A stretch of DNA of 64,000 bases from Sphaerosporella brunnea (GCA_008704415.1 VXIS01000003.1:62001-126000); one strand, 5' to 3'. Positions 10,844 to 23,273 are shown, counted from the first letter of the stretch. Numbers and translations: made by a program. The notes: generated from the letters alone by a model not told the origin.

Positions 10844-11364
10844 GAGTTTCCTTTGAGCAAATCCTACGCTGCCAGGGTAAAGCCGCCTCGTGTTTCCCGA
10901 AAATACCGCGTACCAGTCCGATATACCCAGGCGCCGCGAAATATCCAAGGTTATAGACGCCGGGAAAGCACCGACGAGGACGTGATGATGCAAGATAACC
11001 TTGCAATATGTACCTCAAGCGAACCCTGCGGGCAACACCTCTCGAAGGATCGAATTTCCTGAATCGACGTCGATTTCCTGAAGATCTTGCTCGACTACAG
11101 TGTTCTCAATGATCAGCTCAAAAGCTCGGGCGGGCTGTGGGCTGCGTCTTTCACTGTAAAAGTCGCGAATCGGTACAGAGTGATAACCAGTGAAGCCACA
11201 ATGAGGTCCATTCTTAACACCCGAGCATGCAGCCCACAGCTAGCCGCGGGTTGAAACGCGAGCCCAGCTTCTTGATCAGCCCAACGCAGCCACCCCAGCT
11301 CCTGGTAACACTGCTCCCTCGACGCCCACTTTTCCAAACCCAAACTTCTACTTCCAACATCGCA
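10844..11364. other. No gene seen
   Basis: No open frame with family resemblance and no shared repeat. It lies between the hAT remnant and the C2H2 modules. Confidence 0.3.
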
Positions 11365-12443
11365 ATGTCGCGTGCAGATAGAATCTGCCAGTATAAGAGG
11401 CCTCGAATCCTCCCTTCCCTCTTCATACCTCTACCCGAAAAAAAAACACGGCAAGGACAAAATCTGCCCGAAAAACGCCACAAAGACAAGCTTCCTCATC
11501 AACCCTGCACTTCCAACCAGAATCGGTCGGCCGGATGGCATTTGCCAGTACAAGTGGTGCAAGCAAGAGTGCCCAAAGGCCTATATGCGGACGCATGTGC
11601 TGGCGGTAAGCTGCCCCCCGCACACGCACACTTGAAAATGTCCTTGAAAGCTCACTGCCGATAGAATCACCACAACTACTACTGCCAGACATCCAGGTCC
11701 TACGTTGCGATCCGATATCAGGATGGCGAAGCCGTCCATCGCTGCGATTACGAATGTGAGTCCAAAATCGGAGAGCAGTGGACGGCGCAGTCCGGTGCCT
11801 TGAGCCACCAGGCTCGTGTTCGTCAAACTGGATTGGAAACCGATGAGAAGCACGCGGAGAAAGCGCACAATAAGCGGCGCGTTGTCATCCCGCCTGTTAC
11901 TGTCGAAGATGTCGCGCCTGGTAGAGCTGTGCACGGGGCGACGGGTCGGGGCGCGGGCGGGAGGGGTGCGACGAGGTGGGTCGGAGCAGCCCGGGGTGCC
12001 CCGGGGCGCGACGCGGTGATCGGGGTTGGGCGGGGTCATCGGGGTATGGCGGGGCATAACCCCGGCGCTGTGTATCGGGAGAATCGGTAGGACCGGGGTT
12101 CCGACGGGGTGGCCGGGGCAGCGACGAGGTTGCCGGGGCGCGGCAAGGGGTTCTCCGCCTCGCCGAGCCTCGTGCCCCGTCGGGGCGCCCCAACCCGTGC
12201 ACAGCTCTACCGCCTGGTAATGTCGAAGATGCCCTGCGTATGCCCGGATTGGTCGCTCGTCCCCCTATTGTTCCTGGAAATGTTCAGCATGTGTGCGAAA
12301 CCTACCAAATCCGAACTCACCTACCATCTACGCCTCGACACCCAGAAACGAACTCACCTCCCCACAGATGTCGTGCCAATACCAATGGTGCGCCGCGCCG
12401 CAGTTTGCGGATAGCCGGCGGAACAAACACATGCGCACCGTAG
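11365..12443 (+). pseudogene. C2H2-type module 1, interrupted by a GC-rich foldback element
   Basis: The first exon region contains GICQYKWCKQECPKAYMRTH, a C2H2-like finger (C-x4-C-x11-H). It is followed at 11606 by GTAAGC and at 11664 by …CGATAG, a 59-nt intron. The next exon starts NHHNYYC, then a pair of cysteines in VHRCDYEC and a charged tail. At 11922 a 288-bp element interrupts the frame. If it and one 8-bp TSD copy are removed, the frame runs on (…VAPGNVEDALRMPGLVARPP…) to 12443. The layout (finger, intron, HHNYYC block, C-x3-C) is the same as in the module at 12368-13278, so the two are tandem duplicates or two modules of one larger gene. The true start is uncertain; an ATG at 11365 precedes a shorter finger-like ICQYK. 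Confidence 0.55.
11922..12209. mobile_element. GC-rich foldback element, subfamily E, copy 1
   Basis: 288 bp with inverted ends TAGAGCTGTGCACGGG. Flanked by GCGCCTGG (11914-11921) and CCGCCTGG (12210-12217), a 7/8 match to a hAT-like 8-bp TSD. The inside is extremely GC-rich, made of CGGGG/CCCCG runs, and has no gene. Related copies: 41854-42247 and 63709 to the window end. Confidence 0.8.
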
Positions 12444-13278
12444 GTCACCCCAGCATGGAGGCAGGACTTTGCTGATCGCGGCGATAGCATCATCACAACT
12501 ATTACTGCGCACTCGCTAGGCGATACTACCCTGTGGACTACATAGACGACGGCAAAGCACTGCTCAAATGCCCGTGTGCGTGTGCGGTGGACAGACACAC
12601 CTCGTGGACCGGCCTGCAACATGCCACGACCCACCGGAGAAGGTGCGTAAGGGAGGACGAGAAAGCGACGAACAGCATCGCGCGCACACGAACGCAGTGC
12701 GCGCGCCGCTTGCAGCCCTGGTTCCCCGTCCTCAGCCTTTACCCGCGCGTCTCCCGGTTGCCACCCCCAAGGCGCGGTCCATCAAGCCTCCGCGGCGCAA
12801 AGTCGCTGCCCGGCGATGCGACATCTTCGCCGAGGACGACGAGCCGGAAAGATCTTCGTTGCCACCACCAACGCGGAGCAGACGCAAGGTGGAGCCCCGC
12901 CGTGACGTGGTCCCTGATGTTGACGACGACGACCTGGATGCTGCACCGCTCCCGCCGCGTCCTCACCCGCTCCGGCCACCTCCTGCCACCGAGGATTTCC
13001 ATTTCTCGGACTATGAAGACCCACAGGATCCGCCGATGCCGCGCCGCCGCCACAAGCTGGGCCCCAAGACCCCGATCCGCAAGCGGCCATATGAATCCCC
13101 GAAGCCTCGCCACAAGGGAGGGCATTACTCCGACGAGGACGGGGTGTACACCACACCGCAGGGGACACGCCGCCAGATCCGCCGCCGAGTAGCGCCCAAG
13201 ATGCCGACGCCACGCCGCGAGCCTGTGCTCGGCACGCGCGAGAACCCATGGGACCTGTGCCCCCGCCGGCGAAAGTGA
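12368..13278 (+). CDS. C2H2 zinc-finger-like protein with basic C-terminus
   Basis: The ATG at 12368 opens MSCQYQWC; the finger is a full C-x4-C-x12-H-x3-H once the intron is removed. The intron is 12440-12487 (GTAGGT…GATAG, 48 nt, phase 0), and the next exon begins HHHNYYC, then KCPCAC. The 3' part, in another frame, is a long GC-rich stretch (about 12690-13278) encoding a Pro/Arg/Asp-rich tail with several acidic and basic clusters. It ends GTRENPWDLCPRRRK before TGA. The second frame change probably reflects another intron that I could not place, so the middle (about 12640-12720) is unresolved. It is likely nuclear, from the finger and the Arg/Lys clusters; binding target unknown. The sequence just before the ATG (AACTCACCTCCCCACAG) looks like a splice acceptor, so this may be a downstream exon of one gene together with module 1. 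Confidence 0.55.
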
Positions 13279-16200
13279 AAACAGAACCGTTGACGCCACA
13301 GCTTGCGTTCAACAGCACCCCCGGTGAGGCGTATTGGCTCTTGCTACACGCTACAATGCTAACCGGCAAACACAGCATATTTACGGAACTTAGGGGTTCC
13401 AGAGACACCACGACCCATGTACCGATCGTTGTAAACTCTATCCCGGACCCCGAAAATGCCAATCCTCGCAAGGTCCCCAAGCTGGGCGACGAACCCAGTG
13501 ATTGCGGCCGCCTCCCTCGACTGGCAACAGGCAACCAGCGGGCCGGGCTCGCAGCCAGCCCGGAACCGGCGTCGCCGGTGCAGGAACACACAGGGTCCAT
13601 TCACGTCGATGTGTCCGGTTTTCAGGCATCGACATCGACTGGAAGATCGCACTCAATGGCACTGGTTCCGGAATCAGCTTCACATTTCGTGGCTCGACCC
13701 AACGAATGTGTCGCTCGAGACGTACCTACCGCCAGGGCTGAGGAAGCTCGCGTGGAAATGGTGGTAGTTGTATCATAGGCAGCGGGATGGCGGGGCGTCA
13801 GTAAGGACGCCGTGGCTGCAGGCTATTTTGTTTTTGTAAAAATACCAACAACGACGTTTTCATCATCGTTGCGTACGGTCCGAGCCAGCTCGAGCCCACA
13901 TAACCTTTGACTCGTGTTGTCCGCTCGGGCAAAAACCGTTTGTGCTCGAGTGGGACATTCGAGCCTTGTAGATAGAGTGCGATTCCGCCGGTTTTGGTAG
14001 CTTTGCGAGCTTGCGGAACTCGCTGCGAACTGTTCGCGGCGCTGGATATCAGCTGGGGTTTTGCGCACGTCGGTTAGGGCTTTGCAGTGTCTTAACACTT
14101 GTAAATCCGTGGAGGAGCTCGAGTCCGTCCTCCGCTGGCTCGGGCCTGCGACTTAGGAGGCCAGAGTTGGGTTTGCATTCCATTGCCACAAGTAGTATAG
14201 GGCGTCAGTGGTGAGTCTAGAGCGTGATCGACATGCAGCACGGTAAGGGTCCCGGGAAAGGGGGTGTGGTTTCGTAATATCCTACCGGTTATTGGCGGAT
14301 TAGTGGCGGAGTCACTGTGAGGTGGAGAGTGGGAGTTAGTGCATTGCACTATCGGCGAGGGAAGGGAAGCACGCCCTCGACGGGAGATCAACTCATGTCT
14401 TGGTGATGCGAGCGTTCCTTGCGGGGCCGTCGGTGAGCTGCGATTACACGGCAACACCTAAGGTACCAGGTATTGCAAGGCCCTGGTGCTGGACATAAAC
14501 GGACCGATGCATGCTCGCGTTCGGATTTCCGCGGAACAACTCACCAGGGGCGAAGAAACCACGGGTGATCACAGAGGGCAGGCAAAGTGTGAATAACACA
14601 ATCCGTGGATGGCGCTTGGACCATCCCATAGATTGGGAAGACGACGCAGGGTCGCGCTGGTTTACTGCCTGCGAAATTGACGTCTACGGTTCAGGCTGAG
14701 TGCTCCTCGGCGCCAACACTGCCCAAGGCAGAGGGGTGCTGCACGTCGCCTGGTTCGAGAGTCACGGCAACCGATGGCTAATCACATCGCGCGTATTGGG
14801 CGGTGAAATAAACGAGCCGGTGTGATGGGGCCAAAAGCCGAAGGATCGGTAAGATCTGCAGCGCGAGTGCGGATGTTCGGTAATGTCGCTTTTCTGGCGG
14901 TGGCATTGTTGGTATATCCGATGAAGCTAGCACTCGACACTCGCGACATACCACCCACCCACACTGGCGCGCATCGCATCCTCCTCATCTTAATTTTCGC
15001 GCTCCATAACCCATAACTCCCGGTTTGCGCATCGTCAACGCACTCCCGAAAGATCGTCAGCTCAGCTTACACCAAGCGCACGCACAACACCTCTCGCAGG
15101 CAGACAATCGCAAGAACACCACCAGCATGAACACGAGCTGGCGTCTTGTCCTCGCTGCCATCGATTACCGGTTGCTTCGCGAGCGCTGGTTGCAATCGTT
15201 GCGCACGTACCTGGCTCACTGCCCGTAGAACAGGGGCGGGCAAATACGTCGGGAGGACTGCCAGCCAAAGGTATCTCCCCTCCGAAGCGCAGCGCGCGCC
15301 TAGCATTCGCTGCATGGTGGCTCTCGCAATCAACAAATATATTCCAGCAGTCTGTGTTGGGCCATGGACTCTTGCCGCTCCAACATGTCGTTCCATTCTC
15401 TAAGGTGGCTGGTGGGTTCCGATGCAGTGAGTATATCACGGTGCGAGTGATGGTTAGCCACCTCTGCCAACGCACTTGCAGTGGGCGATGTGAGTGATCG
15501 GAAATAGACATAGGAGGATTGATAAGATCGTGCGCGAGGTATAGGTAAATTGATATCAATACTGTGGGAGATTGATAACCCCAATGACTTTCGAGTCATC
15601 CGGATTACTCCGCCACCTGACATACCAACTACTCCGACACTCATTCACAAATCACACCGTTTGTCTACCCGCCGTTCCCTCAAATACGGCTAACAAGCCT
15701 ATGATAACGCCCCGCAAACCTCACAGCATCTGACCTACAACAAGCTGCACGAGCAGCAGCTCCGCTCATGGCGGCATGCAACACCCATGTCTCACAAACA
15801 GCATCGGAAATTATGACTGGCGTGCTGCCCCTTTTTACAACTTGTGAGGTTGGCGCCGTCTCTTGGTTTTTGGAGTCAGCACTGTGTTGCTGCGCCTGCC
15901 TCTTGCCGTGAACGACAAGCGGCGCTTACTTGAACGAGTGATGAATACATCGCTGAATGGCTGTGACATCGGTAGCCAAGCCCGCGGTCATAAACGAGGA
16001 CCAGAATGGCTGTGTGGGGTGTGCAAGAGGAGGACAAAAGTAGTCTGCGCATTAAGGAGGGCGCAAGCCTCACTATTCCGAACATACTGTGACGGGTTTG
16101 GGTTCATTAACACGATATCATCCGTTGTATCTCAGTTGGCGCATCAGCCGATAATCCACAGTACCGATCGATTTCATGACTAGACCGCACCAGAGTGGAA

Positions 16201-17527
16201 ACATACCTTGCTACACGCTTGCACCGGATCACCTCGTGACGCGAAGACTCCCGATCACTCAGAATGTACCTGACAAAGCGGCCGAAAACATCGGCATTCC
16301 CGACGGCTGGGTAAGCACGCGAAAGGAGACCAAGGTAAATCGCCTTCTCGGGATCGACAAGATCGGTCCAATTGTGCGGGAGTAGGACGTGATCGATTGG
16401 ACAGCTCGCTCGTAGATGCTCGGAGATATTATTGAATTCGCCATATGGCGGCGCGACCACGGGCACTACAAGATGCTTGTTGGTGTGGTATGCAGGTAGG
16501 TTGTCACGTTGTGCTATCCCGATGGAGGCAACAGTTCAAGCGAGAAATATATCGCCGCTGATGGATGAACTTGCAGAAGTGAGATGTGCTGTTACCTATC
16601 GCAAGTGTGAGATCCTGGTCGATTTGGCGCTCTCCAGGCGAGCTGCTATTATACAAGGTGATAATGTAACGTACTACGCCGTGAATCAAGTTGTCGGCGC
16701 GGAATGACTCCTTGTTGGTCACTCACTATATCTTGAGATTCAATTGGTGCGAGTTGGCAGCACGATGTCTCCGATGAGGTTTCAAATGAATGGTTGTCTC
16801 GCAACCTGGTAGCCTCTAGCGCCTGCAGCCATGTCTATATTGGAGGGACTGAAGTCCGTGGCTATAAAATTGTGCAATAAAAGCAAACGCATCCCTGAAC
16901 GCTTTCAATCCGGTCGACTGTGGGAGCTTTACACCGTGGCATAGCTGGTTTGGTCGCCGAAAAGGTTTTGCTCGCACTGGCGATGACAAGTGGCCAGCGC
17001 TTTGTGCACGGCTGGAAAGGTCCTCTTGAACGAAGCGTATGGATGCCTGTAATGACTGGCTTCATTTTCTCCCTGGTTATGGCCGGCTATCGACAGCGTC
17101 GGACACTGCATGCTATTCATCCGGCGTGCCTATTTACACAGCGGGTTATGAGGGTGCATGAAATCGGGGGCGAGGCTCTCGATGACCGCAGAAGTAATGA
17201 ATCTATGATTATCTCAACGGCGGGCTGGGCGTTCTCTGCCTCTGCATCGCACGAGCCAGAAAGCAGAAAACCACAGCAGCTTATCCAAGCCCCGTTTATC
17301 CCTCTCCACGGATAAAAATCGCATATTGACAGAAAAGGTAAAAAGCCTCTCGGAGGGAAAGCGCAGGCTTGAAGAGTCCCTCGCGTGTTGGATTAGTGTG
17401 CATATGGAGCATCCCAGTAGGCAGCCGTCGTCAGGACGCGTGAGATTGCCGGGTTGTCAATTTACTAATCACGCGGCAGCAGGCAGGGGCGCGCCGCTAC
17501 TTTGGGCGGCCAGGAAACGACGTGATG
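13279..17527. other. Long stretch without an assignable gene
   Basis: A short continuation of open frame (13248-13778) overlaps the end of the C2H2 gene but has no recognised motif. Around 13870-14160 there are several CTCGAG/GAGCTCGAG words like those in hAT subfamily D ends (23809-24620), without a definable terminus. The rest (14.2-17.5 kb) has only short frames. One at 14511-14699 would give 62 aa with no known domain. Confidence 0.3.
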
Positions 17528-17654
17528 CCCTAGCGTTCAATAATTTGTAGTTTAAACGGCACGACTTTGACACCGGCGTGTGACATCTAAACTACGAAAC
17601 ACGCTTTTGTGGTGCCTTTTAAACCACTCCACACCAAAATCTTGTACCCTAGGG
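17528..17654. mobile_element. 127-bp miniature CCCTAGGG element
   Basis: Left end CCCTAGCGTTCAATAATTTG, right end …TTGTACCCTAGGG. Its two ends correspond to the two ends of the 1647-bp element at 2256-3902, in opposite orientation, and no interior remains. The flanks share GATG (17524-17527 and 17655-17658), a shorter match than the GTATT of the large copy. It is a MITE-like deletion derivative. Confidence 0.8.
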
Positions 17655-18064
17655 GATGGACAGCTGCACCCTGCCCTGTATAATGTCTTGTGAGCAGCCA
17701 GCGTTCGATTTGGCACAGAACAAACACCGGGCTGCCCCACCGATTCCCAATATATGGCAGACTTCGGCTCTAGGCTGTTGGGTCTCGGGAAAGACTGCAG
17801 TGGTTCAAGGAGTATTAAGGTCGGATTACCTGCTGATAGGATATTTCTAGACCTCGCTTCGGCCCATAATGAATCCTGTTGCACAAAGCGTTTCAACAAG
17901 GCCCAGGTGGGTTCCATCAGTGCTTTGCGCTCGTTCCACACCACCTTCGGTGCAGAGGGGTAAGTTTATTTCGCACACCGTTTGTCTCAATCAACTCTGA
18001 AAACGCTTTGCCGTTGAACTTTGTATCAACTACCGCATGTTTTGACTGACAGCAGTGCCTCTGA
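17655..18064. other. No gene seen
   Basis: Open frames on both strands but no family resemblance. It is followed directly by the dispersed repeat. Confidence 0.25.
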
Positions 18065-18665
18065 GCTCTCCCGGAGGATACAATCTTCAGTCCAACGCGT
18101 ATTGTGTGGGGAACCGGCGAGCATCAAGGGATGTGGTTTAAACGCGACTTGCTGCCACTGCTTGAGGGGCTTCTGGAACACTCTGCCAGTGGTCCTAACA
18201 GAGGGCGCGCAAACAATCGCTGCTCCTATCCTGCTGGGGAGGTACTGGTGAAGCAACCAATGAGAAAATTGGTCTCGCCCAGGCAGGTCGCGTACTCCCA
18301 CAAAAGGCCGGGGCAAGAATCCCTTCGCTTTTCAAGCGGGTGATTATCCAAAAATGAAAGCTCTCTCAGCGAGGGCCACGAGGTGTGGTCACGTACGAGA
18401 CGCCACACCTGCGAGCACTGCATTCACTCTAGCACGGTGACCGAATGGCGGTCGTTCCGATCTTGTTCACGTTGTGGTAAACAATGTGGTTGAACATCGT
18501 TAATCCCCACGCAACGGCGGTCGGAATAACCGTGCAAGCGGCAGTGTGGTAAAAACCAAGGTAATTGCCACACGCATAGTTGAACAAATAACGATGTTTG
18601 AGATGTCAACCCGTCGGACATTTATTATGCAGACCGACATCCCCGTTTGGTCCCTCGAGTGTGCT
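18065..18665. repeat. Dispersed 600-bp repeat, copy 1
   Basis: Matches 25053-25620 in the same orientation with scattered indels. Shared blocks include GGGGCTTCTGGAACACTC, GTGAAGCAACCAATGAGAAA, CACGCAACGGCGGTCGGAAT and GATGTCAACC. In both copies one plus frame keeps RGFWNTLPVxLTE, hinting at former coding. Ends are not defined by TIRs or TSDs. Confidence 0.8.
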
Positions 18666-18758
18666 TACCCACAGCGTGAAACTCTGGAAAAGGTAGCGTT
18701 AGGGTTAGACATAGATTTGAACCATGAGTCCTTGAAGTCACGTGTCGACATTCACAAA

Positions 18759-18766
18759 TATATAAG
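18759..18766 (+). promoter_or_regulatory. TATA box of the F-box gene
   Basis: TATATAAG 58 bp upstream of the ATG at 18824, in a C-rich leader. A telomere-repeat-like TTAGGGTTAG lies further upstream at about 18699. Confidence 0.6.
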
Positions 18767-18823
18767 CGCCCCATTCTCCGCAACGCCGCCACCATCCTTC
18801 CCGTCAACCAACCCGCTCACACC

Positions 18824-19876
18824 ATGGCAACGCTATGCAGCATCCCTTCCGAGCTGCACATCGAAATCCTCAGCAAGCTACCAGATCTACGCTCACTCGC
18901 GGCAGCAATATTCACCTCACGTGCCATCTACAAAGCTTTCATCATCGCACGGCATGACGTGATGCAACGCGTTCTGGACGCTGAGATCCCGTTAGCATCC
19001 ATCATCGGCGAAATCGATTGCCTGTTACCGCCGCACTGCGTCGCCGCGCTCAAGCAGCGTCCGTGGCAAGGCGCTCAACATGCTATGTGTCTGCCAAGGA
19101 TTCGTCAGTGCCTGGTGGCGGCGGTTTTGCGCGGAAAGTCTGCGGGAGCTGCCCTCCGAGGAGGCTCGCAATCCTGCTTCGCCGTCAGAACGTCTCAGGA
19201 TCCAGCGCGCATTCTATCGGTTTGGGGCGTTATCGCGCCTCTGGCATAAAACAAGCCACCATCAGTGACGATTTGTCGTTCGCCAAAAGCTACATGTTGC
19301 GCTACAGCCTCTGGGACATCGCGGATCTCACGCTGATCTACCGTTTCATCCACTGGAAACTGGCAGTCTCGTGCTGTTCAGCCGGAACCGAGGTGACCCA
19401 TGAGGAGATTCGCGCTTGTTTCTGGAGCATTGACAGCAAGCCCACCCCCCCACACGGGAGTTGCAGCAGTACTAACGACCAGAACGTCAGAGTGGACGGT
19501 AATCCAACGAACCGAATCCTCTCTCGCCCTGCTAGACCTGCCGGTGCTGTACGCACTGCTGTTCGAACCCCAAACCGCATCCTGCACCTTCGAAACATAC
19601 CTCGGCAGCGAACTCAGCTGGCACCGAAGCTGGGTGGACCTATTCACCGCGGACCGAACGAACCGCACCCACAATTCCAACGCGTTCCCGCCGCGCTGTC
19701 TTTGCACGCGCCGCGACATATCCTCAGAGGAGTATGACGCATGTTTACGTGGCACGGCAGAGGACGTCGGCTCGATACTGGCGGTGGAATGTCTTGAACA
19801 GGCGGTGCGGTATGACTTGGCGCTTTGGGATGATAGTCGCTTGGCGCGCCTGGGTTTTTTTGTCCCCGTGTTGTAG
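18824..19876 (+). pseudogene. F-box protein gene, frameshifted
   Basis: ATG in the context CACCATGGC. It opens with a fungal F-box: SIPSELHIEILSKLPDLRSL at residues 5-24, then a typical AAIFTSRAIYKAF. F-box proteins bind Skp1 and present substrates to SCF ubiquitin ligases. The reading frame then shifts near 19055-19070 (into …ALNMLCVCQGFVSAW and SPSERLRIQRAFYRF, a block common in fungal F-box proteins). It shifts again near 19262 after an in-frame TGA (into LSFAKSYMLRYSLWDIADL), and once more near 19400-19450. The last frame closes at 19876 with a leucine-rich tail. The first two shifts leave no room for introns. The intact promoter and start suggest recent decay. Confidence 0.75.
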
Positions 19877-20531
19877 TGGTATTAGACATTAAGCCACGTG
19901 TGTTGTTTGAACTGTTGATACGACGAATACTCGCGTGATGAGTAGAAGCCCCCAAGCGAGGATGCCTCCTCGTGCACCCGGTCTATGTGGGGAAAAGTGA
20001 ACATGACCTACGGCTGCCAAAGCGTGATTGCACTGCGCCATAGCACGAGGGGGGCCACCACCGCCGCACGGCATCACCGGGAAATAGAACTTGTTATGTC
20101 GTCGCTGGCAATGCTCCTGCCCATTGCAAGTTCATTTTTGTTCGTGCCAAACAGCCAGCATAGACTCCACAAGAACACGCTGCCAGGAGTAACAGCATAC
20201 GGTACGCGTCTACCTACAGAGAAAAACCAAAAAAGGCTGGGACGAGCGTGACTTTGTTTGCGGAGTGAGCACGTGTTTTATTTTGGTCGTGGTAGCAGGT
20301 GGGGAGTTGTATGTTGATTCGAGTTTCGAGTTTTCTGCACTGTAGCCGGTCAATGCGCGCGCCCACGATTGTAGGCAAGGCAAACGATGGTCGGTAACCG
20401 TCGGTGACAGTCATGGCGGACGTGAACTGTCGCGCAGCGCGAAAAAAACACATCTAGGTTTTGTCTGCCTTCGAAGGTTTATATTTCGGCTGGAACTGCA
20501 GCGGAACAAGCACACGTAGGCCACGACGAAG
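19877..20531. other. No gene seen
   Basis: Intergenic DNA after the F-box pseudogene. No conserved frame and no shared repeat found. Confidence 0.3.
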
Positions 20532-20780
20532 ATGGGAACCCCAGACACTGTCAGTCCCTTCATTGAAAACGCACCTGATACACTTGCGGTCTACATCAAC
20601 ATAGCCAAAAACAGTCCACCGTGTTGTGTTCCTCTTGCTTTGGGCCCTCCGATCAAAGTGGCTTGGATAGAAAAGCATTGGAAACACAGTTCAGCTAACG
20701 AAATATATCAGGTGGATAACCCGCAATCGTCAATGATGGATTGGTGGATCCGGCACTTCCTTATACTGATACGTTTCTAA
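20532..20780 (+). pseudogene. Possible hAT transposase fragment
   Basis: 82-codon frame from an ATG. IKVAWIEKHWKHSSANEIY resembles the segment of fungal hAT transposases where a W-x5-W pattern precedes the dimer region. MMDWWIRHF resembles the WW-x2-H motif. No MSAE motif, TIR or TSD is present. Resemblance only. Confidence 0.35.
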
Positions 20781-23215
20781 GGTAATGGATTCACAAACCA
20801 CCTACGGCGGCAGTAATTTCCAGTGCCGCTCACCTGTAAGCTCTGAAAGGACCGACCGCCGCCACCCGCAAACCCCGGATATCAAACCGTGGTCGCACAG
20901 CACAATACAGGTAGTCTCTACCAGAGGTGTTGAAATTCGCATCCGTAGATCGGCATGACCGGTGGAATCTGGAGTGCTGGCACGACCTCATATTATTCAG
21001 AATTGGAACGCATATTCAGCATCGCGAAGCTACCCTTCAGTGGGCGCCGCCATTATCTCAAAGAGGACATTATTGCTTATTGAGGCACGCCAGAGTCTCC
21101 GCCATTGGATGGGTGTTGGGGTTTTTGTGTCGCTTAATTTTCAGTTTATGGGAGGACTATGATGAGACCTGTTCGCGAGTAGGATGGGGTTCTTGCTACG
21201 TAGCTGGACAGAGCACAGCGCTTTGGGTGGGATGTCTCTCGCTAGGTGATCGAGCAGCGTTTACATGATATGGGGGATGGATGGGCGCCAACGACACGGA
21301 GCTACAGACGAAGCTGTATATTGCTTGATAGACTACATTTTGGATGACCGTCCCAGCGTAGGTCGCTGTCCGCTGTGACCTACACTATCACACTATACAG
21401 CCTGCCCTCAGTGTCGGCTGGCCGGCTCTCTACATCCCTGGTTGCGCATGCTTTCCCAGCTGCTGGTCATTGGAAATGTTTCAGGTGGGTGTGTTGCCAC
21501 GTGTCAATAACGGGGTAATAGCCATTAGCCACACATTTCGAACCCTCCAAGGCTAGAATTGTTGCGGTGATGAGTGCAAGGGCCTTTCAACTCCATCGCC
21601 GGGTTACCAAACCGAGGCGCCCGTTAGCGCTGAGTAAAGTTAGCAACGACTGCTTGGCGGCCCCTATGCGTTCCCCTGTCTTGTGTGCCATGACGTTCGC
21701 CTCCGTGGTACTTGCAATCGCGCGGTCTCCTACCGAGCTCGCATAATGCCGCTGCTCTTTGTATTACAAGAACTCCTTGTATTGAGGCCTATCTGACCCA
21801 GCGCCACAGCACCAGCTACGCACTGTCCTGTGCTGAGGAGAAAATGCACGGTTGCGATTTCCGTCATGGAATGAAAGGTCTTTCTCGCCTCCAATCACGT
21901 TGAGAACCACGCCCTCTCCCCTTCCCTTTCACCAGGCGTCGAGATCAAAATTCGGAGCGTGCCGTGCTGTTCCGGCGGTTTGGATCCCAATGGACAATTG
22001 GAATTTGTCATGGCGATGTTGGAGCTGGGATTTGTCCAACATACACACGTCCATCCCCGCCGCTGCATGGTCAGTAAATGAGGTCCTGCCATCATCTTTA
22101 CAGCCGGCCTCTGCATATGAGATCGCGTGGGATGGGTCCCTATCCACATCCATGACAGCAAAGCGGCAATAAGACTCCCACCAACAATGGCAGCAGCACA
22201 GTCGCCGACAAAAATATTGTTGGACCGAACCCGTATTACCATTATCAGGTGGTCACTGCATGGTACGCTGTTGGGCTCCGCACGGCCACCAATGCATCAC
22301 GAGAGGCCAAGGGCTGTCCTCAAAACGAATGTCTCCAGCATACCAGGAGCATGCTTGTGACAGACCTATACGTTGCCTGCTCGGCGCGGGACCAGGCATC
22401 ACATTGTGGGCTGCGTGGCAAACAACCAAGACGAGGTCGGAGTGTAAGGATCTGGAAGAATGCATCACAATTACGGCTACTGGCGCCTGGCCACCGGCAT
22501 CTGCAAAAAATGGCAGGGCAACCATTTGGGTGGCCGCGGTATGTGTGACAAACACCATAATCAAGGCGACTGTTGATCAAACATTTCATGCTATCTATCA
22601 CCCCATATCTCAACGTACGGATTGTAAATACACACGATGCCAGACCCAGCAGTGCGATAGGGGAGCGCCGCAGGTTGAGACGATTACTTACGTTTTCTCA
22701 CCCAATGATTACCGTCTGAAGCCATGGCGGCGCCGTTCCATCTCATGAGATACACATACGTGTAGTGACTACTGACGGCACCCAGATCTGAGCAGAATGC
22801 ATCGAATACTATTCGGAACAGGATGCAGATGATATCTTCGCCATCCGCATATTACATCGCCTACCCTCGTGTTCAGAAACATGATAGTCCACGTCAGAGT
22901 CTGCAAACCTTGAAAATGCTTGATCTCTGATGAGTCGGGCAGAGTAAGCCTGTATCTGACGCGCACATTCTTTTGGAGAAGAGCCGGCAATATAGAGAAA
23001 ACACACCACGAGCGGCATTGTCTCCTGCAACGTTGGCAAGGCGGGGATATTCAAGCTTATGGAGATCGCACCAAGCGAGAATATCAGTGTGTTCGGAGAC
23101 TGGAGAAGCTGCAAGGTACCTTGCCCTTGCTTTGGATTGGTGTTGCCATTTCCACGTTGCACAGTCGTTGCTCTGCGGTCTACTTGCGAAAACCGGTAGC
23201 TCATTCGTACTCGCT
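20781..23215. other. No assignable gene
   Basis: Two consecutive minus-strand frames (22564-22253 and 22242-21895) contain hydrophobic segments such as AAAIVGGSLIAALLSWMW and could be a decayed membrane protein, but overlapping plus frames are equally long. Nothing else was recognised. Confidence 0.25.
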
Positions 23216-23273
23216 GGGATATTCCCAGGGCTTTCACAAGCGAACAAGCTGAGGCTGCCCACATGCTCGCGGA

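Noticed and set aside
12739..13600. Long minus-strand open frames (186 and 272 codons) opposite the C2H2 gene
   Set aside because: They arise from the high GC content and few stops on the strand opposite a biased coding region; the plus strand has the finger, intron and acidic/basic tail.
21895..22564. Membrane protein on the minus strand
   Set aside because: Two hydrophobic frames in different phase, with equally long plus frames and no family motif.
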